Below are positions 49,044-59,170 of a stretch of DNA of 64,000 bases, piece by piece. A program made the position numbers and the translations under genes. Position 1 is the first letter of the stretch; the number at the start of each line of letters is the position of its first letter. The stretch covers positions 350,657 to 414,656 of the forward strand of contig MNCI01002801.1 of the NCBI GenBank assembly GCA_015680685.1, in the 5' to 3' direction. The notes under the pieces were generated by a model. That model saw nothing but the letters and a program-made list of their open reading frames with translations, was not told the DNA's origin and searched no databases. The DNA comes from Gnetum montanum (taxonomy: Eukaryota; Streptophyta; Gnetopsida; Gnetales; Gnetaceae).

Positions 49044-52000
49044 ATGGCCACCAACAACATCCTCTCAACATTGTCTCTTAGTGGACCATACAGGGAGATA
49101 GAAAGAGCGATCAACTTAGAATCCTTAGATCTAAATCCATCCACCTATACCGATTTGATAGCCTCCACTCAAGAAACCTCAAACTAGCCTAAAAATGTGA
49201 CTAAAAATCTAGATCTAGAAGCTAATAATATCACTGAAGATCCTCTGGTTGAAATCCCCATCACCACAGTCAATGACGAAGCCAGAACCTTGAAATTAAG
49301 TGCCCTACTAGATTCGCAACTCATAGGTGACATCACCCAGGTGTTAAAAGACAACATAAAAATGTTTACATGGTCATATACCGACATGCCAGGGTTAGAT
49401 CCCCGAATCATCCAGCACAACATTATTCTTGATGAAAAAATTAAACCAATAAAACAAAAAGCACGAAAAGTTAGACCCGAAGTGGCGTTCACAGTCTGCG
49501 CTGAAATCACAAAGCTCTACCAAGAAGATTTCATCCGAGCCTTCGACTATTCTGATTGGGTATCAAACATTATTGTAGTCCCCAAGAAGAGCGGTAGTAT
49601 ACACATATGCATTGACTTCCATGATCTCAATGTAGCCACTATAAAAGATGATTTCTCGTTACCTAGCATTAATCAACTTATTGACACGACTGTTGGGCAT
49701 GCACTATTGTCCTTCATGGATAGATTTTTGGGATACAATCAAATAAGAATCAAGTCAGAACATCAACTTAGGACAACTTTTATGACACCTTGGGGGACAT
49801 TCTATTATACAATGATGCCATTTGGCCTTAAAAATGTAGGTGCCACATATCAGTGAGCAATGACGTACATATTTAGTGATTACATGCTCAATTTGTTCAA
49901 TGATTATGTTGATGATATCGCAGTCAACTTTACAACAATTGAACAACATGTAAAAGATCTGGACTTAGTGCTTAAACGTTGTCTCAAATATGACCTTAGA
50001 CTCAATCCAAAGAAATATGTTTTTTGCGTCAAAATAGATAAAATTCTTGGTTTCCAAGTCTCTGAAATAGGGATACGAGTAGACCCTGATAAGCGTAAAG
50101 CAATAACCAATATGTAACTTTCAAAAAACCTCACTAAACTATGTGGCCTCCAAGGTAGACTGCAATTCATCAGACACTTTATCGAAAGGTTGACAGATAA
50201 GTTGAGTTCCATGCAACATCTATTACGAAAGAATGTACATTTCCAATGGACTCAACAATGCCAAGAAACATTTGAGAACATAAAATAAGAGCTGGCTCAA
50301 CTACCAACTGTTTATCCTCCACAAAGTGACAAACCTTTCTACATCTACCTTGCAACTTTTGATTCCTCCATTGCATCCATGCTTGGTCAAAAACATCAAG
50401 ATAGAGCTGAAATCCCTATATATTACCTAAGCCACACATTAATCACCTATGAACAATGATACAATGACATAGAAAAATCATGCCTCACCCTCATCTTCTC
50501 CTTGAAGAAATGGTGGCATTATCTCTTCTATAATCAAGTTTACATCATTTTCAAGGATAATGTTCTCTATGCCATCACTAATAACATCTATGAGTCAAAT
50601 AGGTTAGATAGGTGGAAAGTGATGATCGCAAAGTTTGACTTGCACTATGTCGCTCAATCTTCCACAAAAGGTCAAGCAATAGTCATGCAACTAACTGTCT
50701 CACCGATGCACGATCAAACAACAATAAATCTCGAATTCCTAGATGAAAATGTTAATAGTGTAGACACCGTACTTGATAACTATGACCTCTACTTTAATGG
50801 AGCCTCAACCTCTCAAGGAGGAAGTGCTGAGGCAATTTTGACATACCCATATGGAAAAGTCCAACCCTTCCCCTACCGCTTAACCTTTCCTTACACTAAT
50901 AATGTCGCAGAATACGAAGGTCTTCTTCGAGGCCTTCAAGCAGCGTTAACTTTGGGAATCTCATGCCTTGTGGTTTGAGATGATTCATAATTAGTCATTA
51001 ATCAAGTCACTAGGGTGTACATATGCAAAGCTCTCCACTTGCAACCATATTGTGATTTGACCAAACATTTGATGAGGCAACTAGTAAAAGTCGATATATA
51101 GCATGTACCTAGAAGCAAAAACACAATTGCTAATGCACTCACTACACTAGCCTTAAACATGACACCTAGAATGTTCCATGCGTTGCCTAGTTCTATAACA
51201 AGTTGTGCCGAACCTATAATTAACACTCTAGATGAAGTACTTGTAGCATCCATTAACACAACACACGCAATAGAATGGTATGATGACATAAAAGAGTACC
51301 TTTTAAGAGGTGGACCACCACAACACTTAACAAACGCTCAGAAGGACATCATACAAAAACGTTCCCGCCAATACGCATTAATAGGAGACACCTTGTGTCG
51401 TAAATCATATGAAGGTATTCTGCTAATGTGCATATGTAGGATTCACGGTCAAACGATCATAGAATAAATCCACGAAGGACTTTATGAAGGAAACATAGCA
51501 CCTAAAGCAATGGCAACAAAGATTAGACGCTTAGGTTACTATTGGCCACACATGGAATACGATTGCATCTCCAAGGTCAAAACATGTGACATTTGCCAAA
51601 AGCATGGTAATCTAATATGCATGCCACCTAACAAATTGCATACTGCATAAATCACATGGCCATTCCAAAAATGGGGTTTAGACTTACTTGGACCGATAAC
51701 GCCATCATCTTCAATAGGCCATAGCTTCATTATCACTGTGACTAAATATTTCACAAAGTGGATGAAAGCTATTCCCCTTAGGAAGACCACCTCAAAACAC
51801 ATTTGCACTTTCATAATAGAAAATATCGTGACCTATTTTGGTATTCCAATGATCATTGTTACCAACAATGGGCCACAGTTCAGCAATGCATATACTAAAA
51901 GCTTCTGTGAAAGTCTAGGCATTAAACATGCATTTTCATAACCTTACTATCCACAGAGAAATGGTCAAGTAGTGGCTACAAAAAAAACTGTCATCATGGT

Positions 52001-52502
52001 GCTCAACAAAATGCTGAATCAGAGCAAGAAGCGATGGCATGAACAATTATTCTACGCACTATGGGCTTACAGAACGACACATCGAACATCCACATGTAAA
52101 ACTCCATATAGTCTTGTATATGGATCTGAAGCTATTTTACCTTTAGAATTGTAGGTCCCCTTATTGCGGATAGCTCTCTCTAGCCTCCTCGATGAAAGTC
52201 AAAACAATGAATTGCACATTGTTGACCTCGATTCGGTAGAGGAGGAACTTGTACGAAAACTTGATCAAATAGAATGGTACCAAAAACAACAGCGGCAACA
52301 ACACAAGTACAATCTCCATAAATGCCTGATCAAAGAAGGAGATCTAGTCCTTAAAGCTGTACGTGAACACTTAGATAAATTCTCAGATAATTGGGAAAGG
52401 TCTTACTTAGTCACCAAGGTGTACAACAATGGAGCATTCAAACTTGCTGATATGAATGGGAATGAATTCACTAATCCTACAAACCATTTGTACCTGAAAT
52501 AG
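49044..52502 (+). pseudogene. RT-RNaseH-second RNaseH-integrase polyprotein of Tat-like element
   Basis: One frame of 1,153 codons with its own ATG (CACCATGGCC context), about twelve in-frame stops and no frameshift. RT: VVPKKSGSIHICIDFHDLN near 49580, then MPFGLKN, then catalytic YVDD at 49905-49916. RNase H: FYIYLATFDSS near 50340. Second, archaeal-type RNase H: LYFNGAST (D changed to N) and NNVAEYEGLLRGLQAALTLG at 50790-50970. Integrase: a degenerate HHCC finger ending in CDICQ (about 51590), GLDLLGP (51675), VTNNGPQF (catalytic D lost, 51860) and NGQVVATKK (catalytic E lost, 51965). The dual RNase H identifies the Tat lineage. Confidence 0.9.
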
Positions 52503-52529
52503 TACTATGTCTGATAAACTTGAGGCACG

Positions 52530-52962
52530 TCATAATCCTAGCATCATGACTTAAAACTGATACCACAGAGTAGTCCTGGCATCATGAATTAAAACTGATA
52601 CCACAGAGATCTGTCCGATATGACACTAAACTGCTACATCTGTCCCCCATGACATAAAACTAGCACCTAGAGTTCACTAAGACTATAAACTAGTTTGCCT
52701 CTTCACAGTCCGATACAACTATAAACTAGCAATGCATTGTTCGCTACGACGCTAAAATAGCACCGTCCAAGGGGTTACAACGTGAAACTAACCAGCAACA
52801 GTCTGCTAACACTATAAACTCATTTGCCTCTTCACAGTCCGCTACGACTATAAACTAGCAATGCATCATCCGCTACGACGCTAAAATGGCGATGTCCAAG
52901 GGGTTATGATGTGAAACTAACCCGCAACAGTCCTCTAAGACTATAAACTGGCAACCTCATCG
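52530..52962 (+). repeat. 129-bp tandem repeat and TAAACT motif cluster
   Basis: Two full units start at 52681 and 52810 and a partial third at 52939 (period 129 bp). Each carries CCGCTACGAC, ACTATAAACTAGC and TGTCCAAGGGGTTA-type words. 52530-52680 has looser copies (CATGACTTAAAACTGATACC twice). It lies directly after integrase, the position where plant gypsy elements often carry variable tandem repeats. Confidence 0.85.
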
Positions 52963-53504
52963 ATGACCAGGCAAAAACTTGAAAAGATGTGTTGTTGCAA
53001 TTGGCTATACATGTCCCACAAAAACTTGTTGCATAATTTGTCTCATGGATACTAATGAAGCTGATGTTGTTCATAATTTTGTTTGCTTTAAAAAATTGCA
53101 TGTGGTGACTCCATATCCTTTTTTAAAGTGCTTAGCTGACCGTTTAATTTGTGGTTTTCTTATCTTCTTAGAGTTGCGTTTGCAAGATGACACTCCTGAG
53201 GCATTCATGCATAGATGCACTTCATCATGATGATAAGGTATCACATTCTTCTTAAAGCCCATTAGGTTAATCAATCCATTCATAAGTACATTCCCCACTC
53301 CTGATACATTCCCTATTCCCCATCATGTTCCCTTTGTCCTATTTAATTACATCCCCTGGATACATTCTACTCCTCCAAAGCTCTTGATACATTGTTGCAC
53401 ACTGTGATCCTCTAAGCAATTGCAACACAAAACACAATACATTATGCATGACACAAAATTCAAGCGCTTGAACACGAGCACATCATTAAAAGCAAGCTTT
53501 TTCA

Positions 53505-53640
53505 AAAAGATAAAAAAAAGAAAAATAAAAGAAAAAGAAAGACAAAAGGAAAGCAAAAAACAAAAGAAAAGAAGAAACAAACAAGAAAACAACAAAAAGA
53601 AAAAAAGAGCAAAAGGATCAAAGAGAAAAATGCATGGAAA
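53505..53640 (+). repeat. Purine-rich tract of about 130 bp
   Basis: Almost only A and G with a few C (AAAAAGATAAAAAAAAGAAA and similar). Translations of it are lysine-rich and meaningless. 52963-53500 and 53641-54165 are non-coding 3' region of the Tat-like element with nothing else recognised. Confidence 0.7.
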
Positions 53641-54165
53641 ATGTCTTCATGACCCCGTTGACATCATAAACCATAGACTATTGGCTATTCTCATACAAGC
53701 CCCAAGCGAGAAGGCAATTGTCTTGGCTGTCTTGAAAAATAGTTACACTTGTGTCTCAAAGAGACCATGTTGCACATCATTGCGTGGCTTTGGCTATTTA
53801 CAATGGGCCCCGCAAATACTCTATAAGAGTCCCATTTCTCCAAAGAATGCACCTCCTATGTCTTGGTTCTGAGTCTGCTAAAACTCAGTTGTTGACAAGG
53901 ACCAATGACATAACCTATTCACGTGAGATCATTCCTCTTCCACAATTCCAACAGTAATTATCACCCTTGACCAACTCCTCATTTCCTGGTTACAACCAAT
54001 CCAATCCCTTGCATCTCAAACTACATTCCCCCAATCCCTTGTACTTTTGAACATGGTGCAATGACATCTAGCCAAGGGCCGTCGGACAATGCTTGGTACT
54101 TGTTTGTTCATGGTGTTTTGCACTTCTTTGTTGACACCTCTCGGGTCGATTCCTCCAGAAATCAA

Positions 54166-54179
54166 CAAAGAGGGGCTAA
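54166..54179 (+). other. Polypurine tract of Tat-like element
   Basis: CAAAGAGGGGCTAA directly before the TG of the 3' LTR. Confidence 0.8.
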
Positions 54180-55887
54180 TGAAACACCACTAATTCCAGC
54201 CTAGCACTTTGAAATGGAAATGACTCAAGCCCTTTCGAATTTTTGGAGATAAAATTTGGCTAAGGCATAGCATTCACGCCGACTTGGGAACTCACACTAG
54301 ATGCTGAACGGTGACAATTCACGTTGGACACTGTGGTCACGCTGCAGCGTGACCTCCAGCGTGATCAACTTTCCCAACTCTCAAAGCCTCCAAATCAAGT
54401 TAAAAAAATCAGATTTTCAGAGGAGCAAATCAATCTTCAAGGTTCACCATCGACAACCTCTGACTTCAGCCTCCAGAATCTCTAGATGTTAAGTTAAAAA
54501 TTGCAAGTTTCACAGGTGTTTGCAGGTCACGTTGTAGGTCACACTGTGGTCATGTTGTAGCATGAGTGCAGTGTGACCTGCCAAGAATGGCTCAAAAAAA
54601 AGGCACATCAACCTCAGTCTTCAACCTGAAGATCACACAAGCAGATAGTAGTCACACTTCAAAAAAAATTCTAGGCTTCAGAATTCAAAAAATGGTGTCA
54701 AAGGTCAAGTTTTCCTCACTCACGTTGGAGGTCATGCTGGGCGTGAGTGCAGCGTGAGTGCAGCATCCACATGCTGGATGCTGGGCAAGCTAGGAACGTT
54801 GGAGGTCACACTGGGCATGAGTGCAACGTGACCACAAATCAACCTACACTGAAGCTCAACTCGACTCTGAAGGCACATCAACTCACGTTGGAAGCCCTGG
54901 TCAAAGAGAGATTCCTCGAATAGCCTCAAATCGACATCACGACATCCTGCAGCACTCGATCCATGGTCAAGCGAGCCGGGTCAAATTTCTCTTGTTGTAC
55001 ATTTCATTGTAAATCTTCATTTGTGGGCTTGTCAATCCCACATGGTCTAAATTGTGCGTATGCCCATGGGCTTGAGTAACCCACAAGTTGTAAAATGCAA
55101 TGTATCTAGTCAAGAACGTAGCTTGCTGACACACATCCAACGCTTACCAACACACATCCAACTCATGTACAACTTTCCATTGGACATGTGTCACTTGATT
55201 CATTTTCCTGTTAAATCCCAACCATTGATCCCATTCTAGAATTCCACACCCAAGCCTGGCCCAGCCTTATAAGTACCCTATCAATTCACATGAACCGGGG
55301 TTGGCAAAGGGGAGACATTGGAAATTTTGAGAACATACAGAACCAGCAATCGTTGGGCGCTTGGCACACTTGACTCCTAGCATCCAAGCACTTCTCACAT
55401 ACATCACATCACATCATCACATCATCACGTCACATCACCCTGGGGCTAGGCATTTGACCTGCCATCCACACGCAACTACGCTTTGACCGGTGCACATCTT
55501 TTCTAAGCAATATAATTCAGTTCGTTTTGCCAACCAACCATTATTCCCGTTTACTCTATTTTATATTTAGTTTACATTTTGTTCTGCAGTTTACATTCTG
55601 TAGTTTACGTTTCTGTTTATGTTCTGCTTATATTTTATTTATGATCTATTTACATTTTACGTGCACTATTCATGTTTTAAGACGTCAGTTACAATAACCC
55701 GATTGCAAGCCATAGTTTACACTCGAGGAAGTCCTTGGTTGATTTGCATGCAAACCATCCAAGGCACTCTACCTTCATTCCCTTTTCCAGCTTGCCCTTA
55801 AGCGAAGGCATGATTAACTGTGCTTGCCTGACAATATTTCGGTGTCTGTTTCCTTCCAACCTTACACTGACGATTTAGGTCAATACA
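54180..55887 (+). repeat. 3' LTR of Tat-like element
   Basis: 1708 bp, TGAAACACC to TACA. Same GTCACGCTG/CAGCGTGAC-rich U3 (54270-54830) and TATA-like TTATAAGTA near 55268. It has about 17 extra bases (AAGGGGAGACATTGGAA region near 55310) and fewer 21-bp units than the 5' LTR. It is followed by the GTACC target duplication. Confidence 0.9.
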
Positions 55888-55892
55888 GTACC

Positions 55893-56712
55893 TTTTCCTC
55901 ATTCCATTAGAGTCTTTTGATGATTGTGATTATGTAGATGAAGTAGTAGAAGAATAGTGATGGCTTGTCCTCTTATGATGACTTTGATGTTCTTCTTTGT
56001 GAGATCTAGCAGGAACTCTTTGCCTTGAGTCCTACTTGTGTCTTGAGTCTTTTGCCTCTCGCCTTAGTATCTCTACTAATTTGAAGTGTGATTGATTCTT
56101 GATAGGTTTAGCCAATTGAATGATAGGTGTTTCTAATTAGAACTCATGATTGCGGCGGAGTTGTTCAGCAATGAACACATCTCCATTAAGCACCTCCAAG
56201 ATAATAGTAGAGTTGATTGTATTTCCTTTTTCTTGTTCATGTTTGGTTTCCATGGCATTATCTTTCCTTAACTACTCATCAGTGGGTTCATATGGTCGAG
56301 TCATGTATTTTGTTTTAGGATACCCTCCAAGTGCTTCACTTAGTTTCATCTCCTTGAGAGCGGTTTGGAGCATAATGGGTGCTAAATGCTTTGGTGATAG
56401 AATAATGTTCCCTTGAAGATCTCTCCACCTGAGTTGTCTACCCTAATAAAAGATGAATGTAAAATCTAGTAAGAATCATGATGAGCATAGGAGATCCTTG
56501 TGTACATCAGCATACTCTAGTCTCCTTCTTTGTTGATTTTGTCATTACTTCTTTGTAGTTCCTTGGCAGGTGATGTTGTATTCTTGTTTGAAGTCATGTG
56601 ATGGTTTAAAACATTTATTTTAAGTGTGCTTAGTTATAGTTATGAATTTTAACTTTGTGTTTCAAGTACAACAAACTTTTTATAACCAATTACTCAACAT
56701 ACATTGACAATT
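55893..56712 (-). pseudogene. Gag N-terminus and leader of element D
   Basis: The minus strand encodes LQGNIILSPKHLAPIMLQT (near 56380), matching the N-terminal gag of element B (MKGNIFLPPNQAIPAMLYQ, near 19130), then EVLNGDVFIAEQLRR and an arginine/serine/histidine-rich stretch that runs into 33408 once the Tat-like insertion is removed. 56470-56712 is the untranslated leader. Stops are present. Confidence 0.7.
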
Positions 56713-56730
56713 CCCCAACAACGGCGCCAA
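56713..56730 (-). other. Primer binding site of element D
   Basis: In element sense TTGGCGCCGTTGTTGGGG, differing from the tRNA-Asp-complementary TTGGCGCCGTTGCCGGGG only by two C-to-T changes. It directly adjoins the LTR end (...CTCATCA). Confidence 0.85.
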
Positions 56731-57582
56731 TGATGAGTGGTGGACTAATTCAACATTCAATCATACAAGTCATAGGTGGGCACACATGACTAGATCATAA
56801 TCTATGGACGAGGCAATGTGAATATGCAAGTAATTGGTTAAATCTCGAGATTGTTGTCTTCCCATGTGAGCTAGTAAAATCTATGGGTATGGTTTAACTC
56901 ACGATGAGGTATATGATAACTAATGTTGTGTAGGCCATCTTACTCCTAGTAAACGTGATAAAAGGGTATTAGTTTCTAAGTCTAAGTAAATAGTAAAAAA
57001 ATCTATACTATCCTAAGTAATGGATATCCATTCTTGATTTTCCATACACGTCCTAGGCTTATGTAATCATTACTAGGATTACCAAGTACTTCGCTATTGG
57101 GCGAACTAAGCAATAATACTACTGGGTTACCAAACAATCACACTTTATGCTCAAAATCAGTCATATCCATTCCACATGCTAATGAATAGTAAAAATAAAC
57201 TACATGGAATCATAAAACATTAACTAAGGAAATAGTAAATAGTAATCTATATAAAAATAGTGAACATTATTCTAACTAAAGTAGTAAACTAGGAAAATGT
57301 TATAATAGTATAAAATAGCTCGATATTTATTGTCAATCACACTTGTGCCCAAGTACAAGATGCTCAAATAAACACTTTGTACACTATGTCATACTACATT
57401 ACGACCATTCACACTTCTAAGCACTTAAGACCAACTCACAAAAACAAACTGAAAGAGTTTCTGTAAGGGTGGATGAAATTGTGTGTTGGACTATGTGCCT
57501 AAGTGTCATATTTATAGGTAGGCATGTGTCTTGTGATATCAGATATCCAATGTCATAGCTTGTGCTCCAATTCATCTTATTA
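56731..57582 (-). repeat. 5' LTR of element D
   Basis: 851 bp, TGATGAGTGG to CTTATTA (plus view). It is the partner of 14328-15235, with an internal deletion of about 60 bp near 57570 relative to it. Flanked outside by GAATG. Confidence 0.85.
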
Positions 57583-58560
57583 GAATGAAAAGGAAAAAAT
57601 ATGGAATTCTAGGAAAATAGGGAGCTAGGTGAAGAAGAAGTGGATCATGAGGAAAGAGTGTGATAGGATTCTAGGAAATTAGAACCAAAGGATCAAAGGA
57701 AAAGAGGTGGAATCCTATTAAAATAGAAACTTAGAGAAGCCAAACAATCATAGATAGTCCTAAAATTATAAAAGCAAAGAAAAGAAAAAGAGGTGAAATT
57801 TAGGGAAATTAGAAGATTATGAGTCATAGCCTAGTTAGTGTGACCATAAGATTTGTAAATAGGGTGTTGCACCCTCCCTCTCAACCTAGAGGCATGTTCC
57901 TGGTAGACAATGCGATCGAGTATTTTCTCAACAAATANTATTGATCAAGCATTCAAGTATGTTCTCAACAAATTGGAGTTTACAAAAGAGAGAAGGTCAA
58001 GAAGACTAAACATCAAAGTGGGGGAGAGAGAGAAGGTCATGAATAGTTGGTGTGCTCACAAGATTTGTAACTTGGGTATTGCACCCTCCTTTCCATCCTA
58101 AAGGCATGTTCCTAATAGATAATGTATTGATCAAGCATTCAAGTATGTTCTCAACAAATTGGAGTTTACAAAAGAGAGAGAAGGTCAAGAAGACTTAACA
58201 TCAAAGTGGAATTAAAAAATAAAAGGGAAAAAAAATCAAGCAATCGAGTAGGGTGTTTCATCCTCCCTTAAAAAACTAGAGGCATGTTACTAATATACTA
58301 GTCAAGCAATTGAGTATGTTCTCTTTTCAACACAATTAAGAAGACTAAACATCAAGGTGGGATTCCAGCAAAAAAATGAAAAAATAAAAAAAATCAAGCA
58401 ATCAAGTAGAAGCCAAAATAGAAAAGTCAATTCAACATGTTGAGAGCGGGATTTGAACCAGCCAAAAATGAAAAAAAAAAATCAAGCAATCAAGAAGAAG
58501 CCAAAATAGAAAAGTCGGGCCATCTCAACGTTTGCTGATAATTTTTGTGATAACTTTAAT
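57583..58560. repeat. Degenerate tandem-repeat region
   Basis: Three diverged copies of a unit of about 180-210 bp start near 57862 (GGGTGTTGCACCCTCC), 58073 and 58248, each with AGGCATGTTCC, AAGTATGTTCTCAACAAATT and AAGAAGACTAAACATCAA. 58375-58545 holds a second repeat (ATCAAGCAATCAAG, then AAGCCAAAATAGAAAAGTC, twice). No gene. Confidence 0.65.
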
Positions 58561-58588
58561 GGCAGCTATATTTATGGAGAATAAACTT

Positions 58589-58800
58589 TTACCTCTGAAG
58601 CAACGACATCTGGTTGAACCATAAGAAAATAAAAATAGATGAGGCCACTGCAAAAACATAGGCCATGCGGACAATAAACATTATCATTACTCTCATCTCT
58701 TCAATTTCATCATCTGCAAACTGATAAAGCAGGAATAGGATCATGGCTAGCCAGGCTACATCACTCCAAAACAATTTGATAAAAGTTCTCCTGCGTAGTG
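58589..58800 (-). pseudogene. Unidentified membrane-protein exon fragment
   Basis: A minus-strand open piece of about 65 codons with two hydrophobic segments (WLAMILFLLYQF and AYVFAVASSIFIFLWF) separated by an acidic and charged linker (DDEIEEMR). It is followed by GTAAAAG, a possible 5' splice site. It sits where the coding region would be expected downstream of a copy of the small gene's promoter but is unrelated to that gene. I do not recognise the protein. It could be chance. Confidence 0.3.
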
Positions 58801-59170
58801 GATGCGTAGTGGATGAATGCAGCCTGACAAATGCAATCAGATTTATTTATATAGTAAGGGCTGCAAGAAAACTCAATGTTTAAGATTTCAAAACTGGGTT
58901 GGCTTCAATAAAAAAACCAAAACAACAGTTTTAGATATTTGGAAAATATATTTATGCAACCTGGCTGACTGCAGTTGCTACACAGCCAATTCTGCACCGA
59001 CCATACAGGTTTTATTGTTTGGTGGGAATTTAGTAATTCTGTGTAAAAACATATTTATTTGAAACCAGAGTTACCTGTTTGACAAGTTTAGTCATGGCCT
59101 CCAGGTGCAAGGCCGGAATATTGCTGTATATAATGGGTACTCCGTTGGAATTGACCTTTTAACATGACCC
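58801..59170 (-). promoter_or_regulatory. Relic third copy of the small gene's promoter
   Basis: 58810-59080 aligns by eye with 63115-63300 and beyond: shared AATCAGATTTAT, ACTGCAAAA/GCTGCAAGAAA and AGTTTTAGATATT blocks. It keeps the TATA box (TATATAAATA on the minus strand, near 58845-58854). The coding region of the small gene is not present downstream. Confidence 0.55.

Larger units (their letters stand above)
33414..55887 (+). mobile_element. Giant Tat/Ogre-like Ty3/gypsy retrotransposon (22.5 kb)
   Basis: Complete end to end. The LTRs begin TGAAACACC and end ...TACA (3' copy) or ...TACT (5' copy). A perfect target duplication GTACC sits at 33409-33413 and 55888-55892. A primer site follows the 5' LTR and a polypurine tract precedes the 3' LTR. 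Internal order: 25-bp repeats, gag (with a 3.2-kb foreign insertion), gag C-terminus and protease, 27-bp repeats, an antisense spliced gene, a motif-rich region, RT-RNaseH-second RNaseH-integrase, 129-bp repeats. The archaeal-type second RNase H and the large size point to the Tat lineage. All genes carry stop codons. Confidence 0.9.
14328..57582 (-). mobile_element. Athila-like element D, split by nested insertions
   Basis: The LTRs at 14328-15235 and 56731-57582 are the two ends of one minus-strand element. They align over nearly their whole length, the right one is followed inward by a tRNA-Asp-type primer site, and the left one is preceded inward by a polypurine tract. The flanks GAAGG (14323-14327) and GAATG (57583-57587) are a plausible 5-bp target duplication with one mismatch. 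Inside, in element order: leader and gag N-terminus (56712-55893), gag (33408-32180), protease (31560-30777), spacer, accessory ORF (28578-27704 and 17974-15400). RT, RNase H and integrase are missing. Three elements interrupt it: Tat-like 33414-55887, B 17975 to about 27705, and a solo LTR 16065-16853. Confidence 0.85.

Noticed and set aside
53420-53872. Lysine-rich 150-codon frame
   Set aside because: It comes from the purine tract and has no recognisable domain downstream.
33414-55887. Endogenous pararetrovirus
   Set aside because: LTRs, target duplication, integrase and dual RNase H show an LTR retrotransposon. No movement protein or coat motifs were seen.
58435-58475. tRNA-like GGGATTTGAACC phrase (T-arm of a tRNA on the minus strand)
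   Set aside because: No D-arm, anticodon arm or acceptor partner is found upstream. It is at most a 3' fragment or chance.
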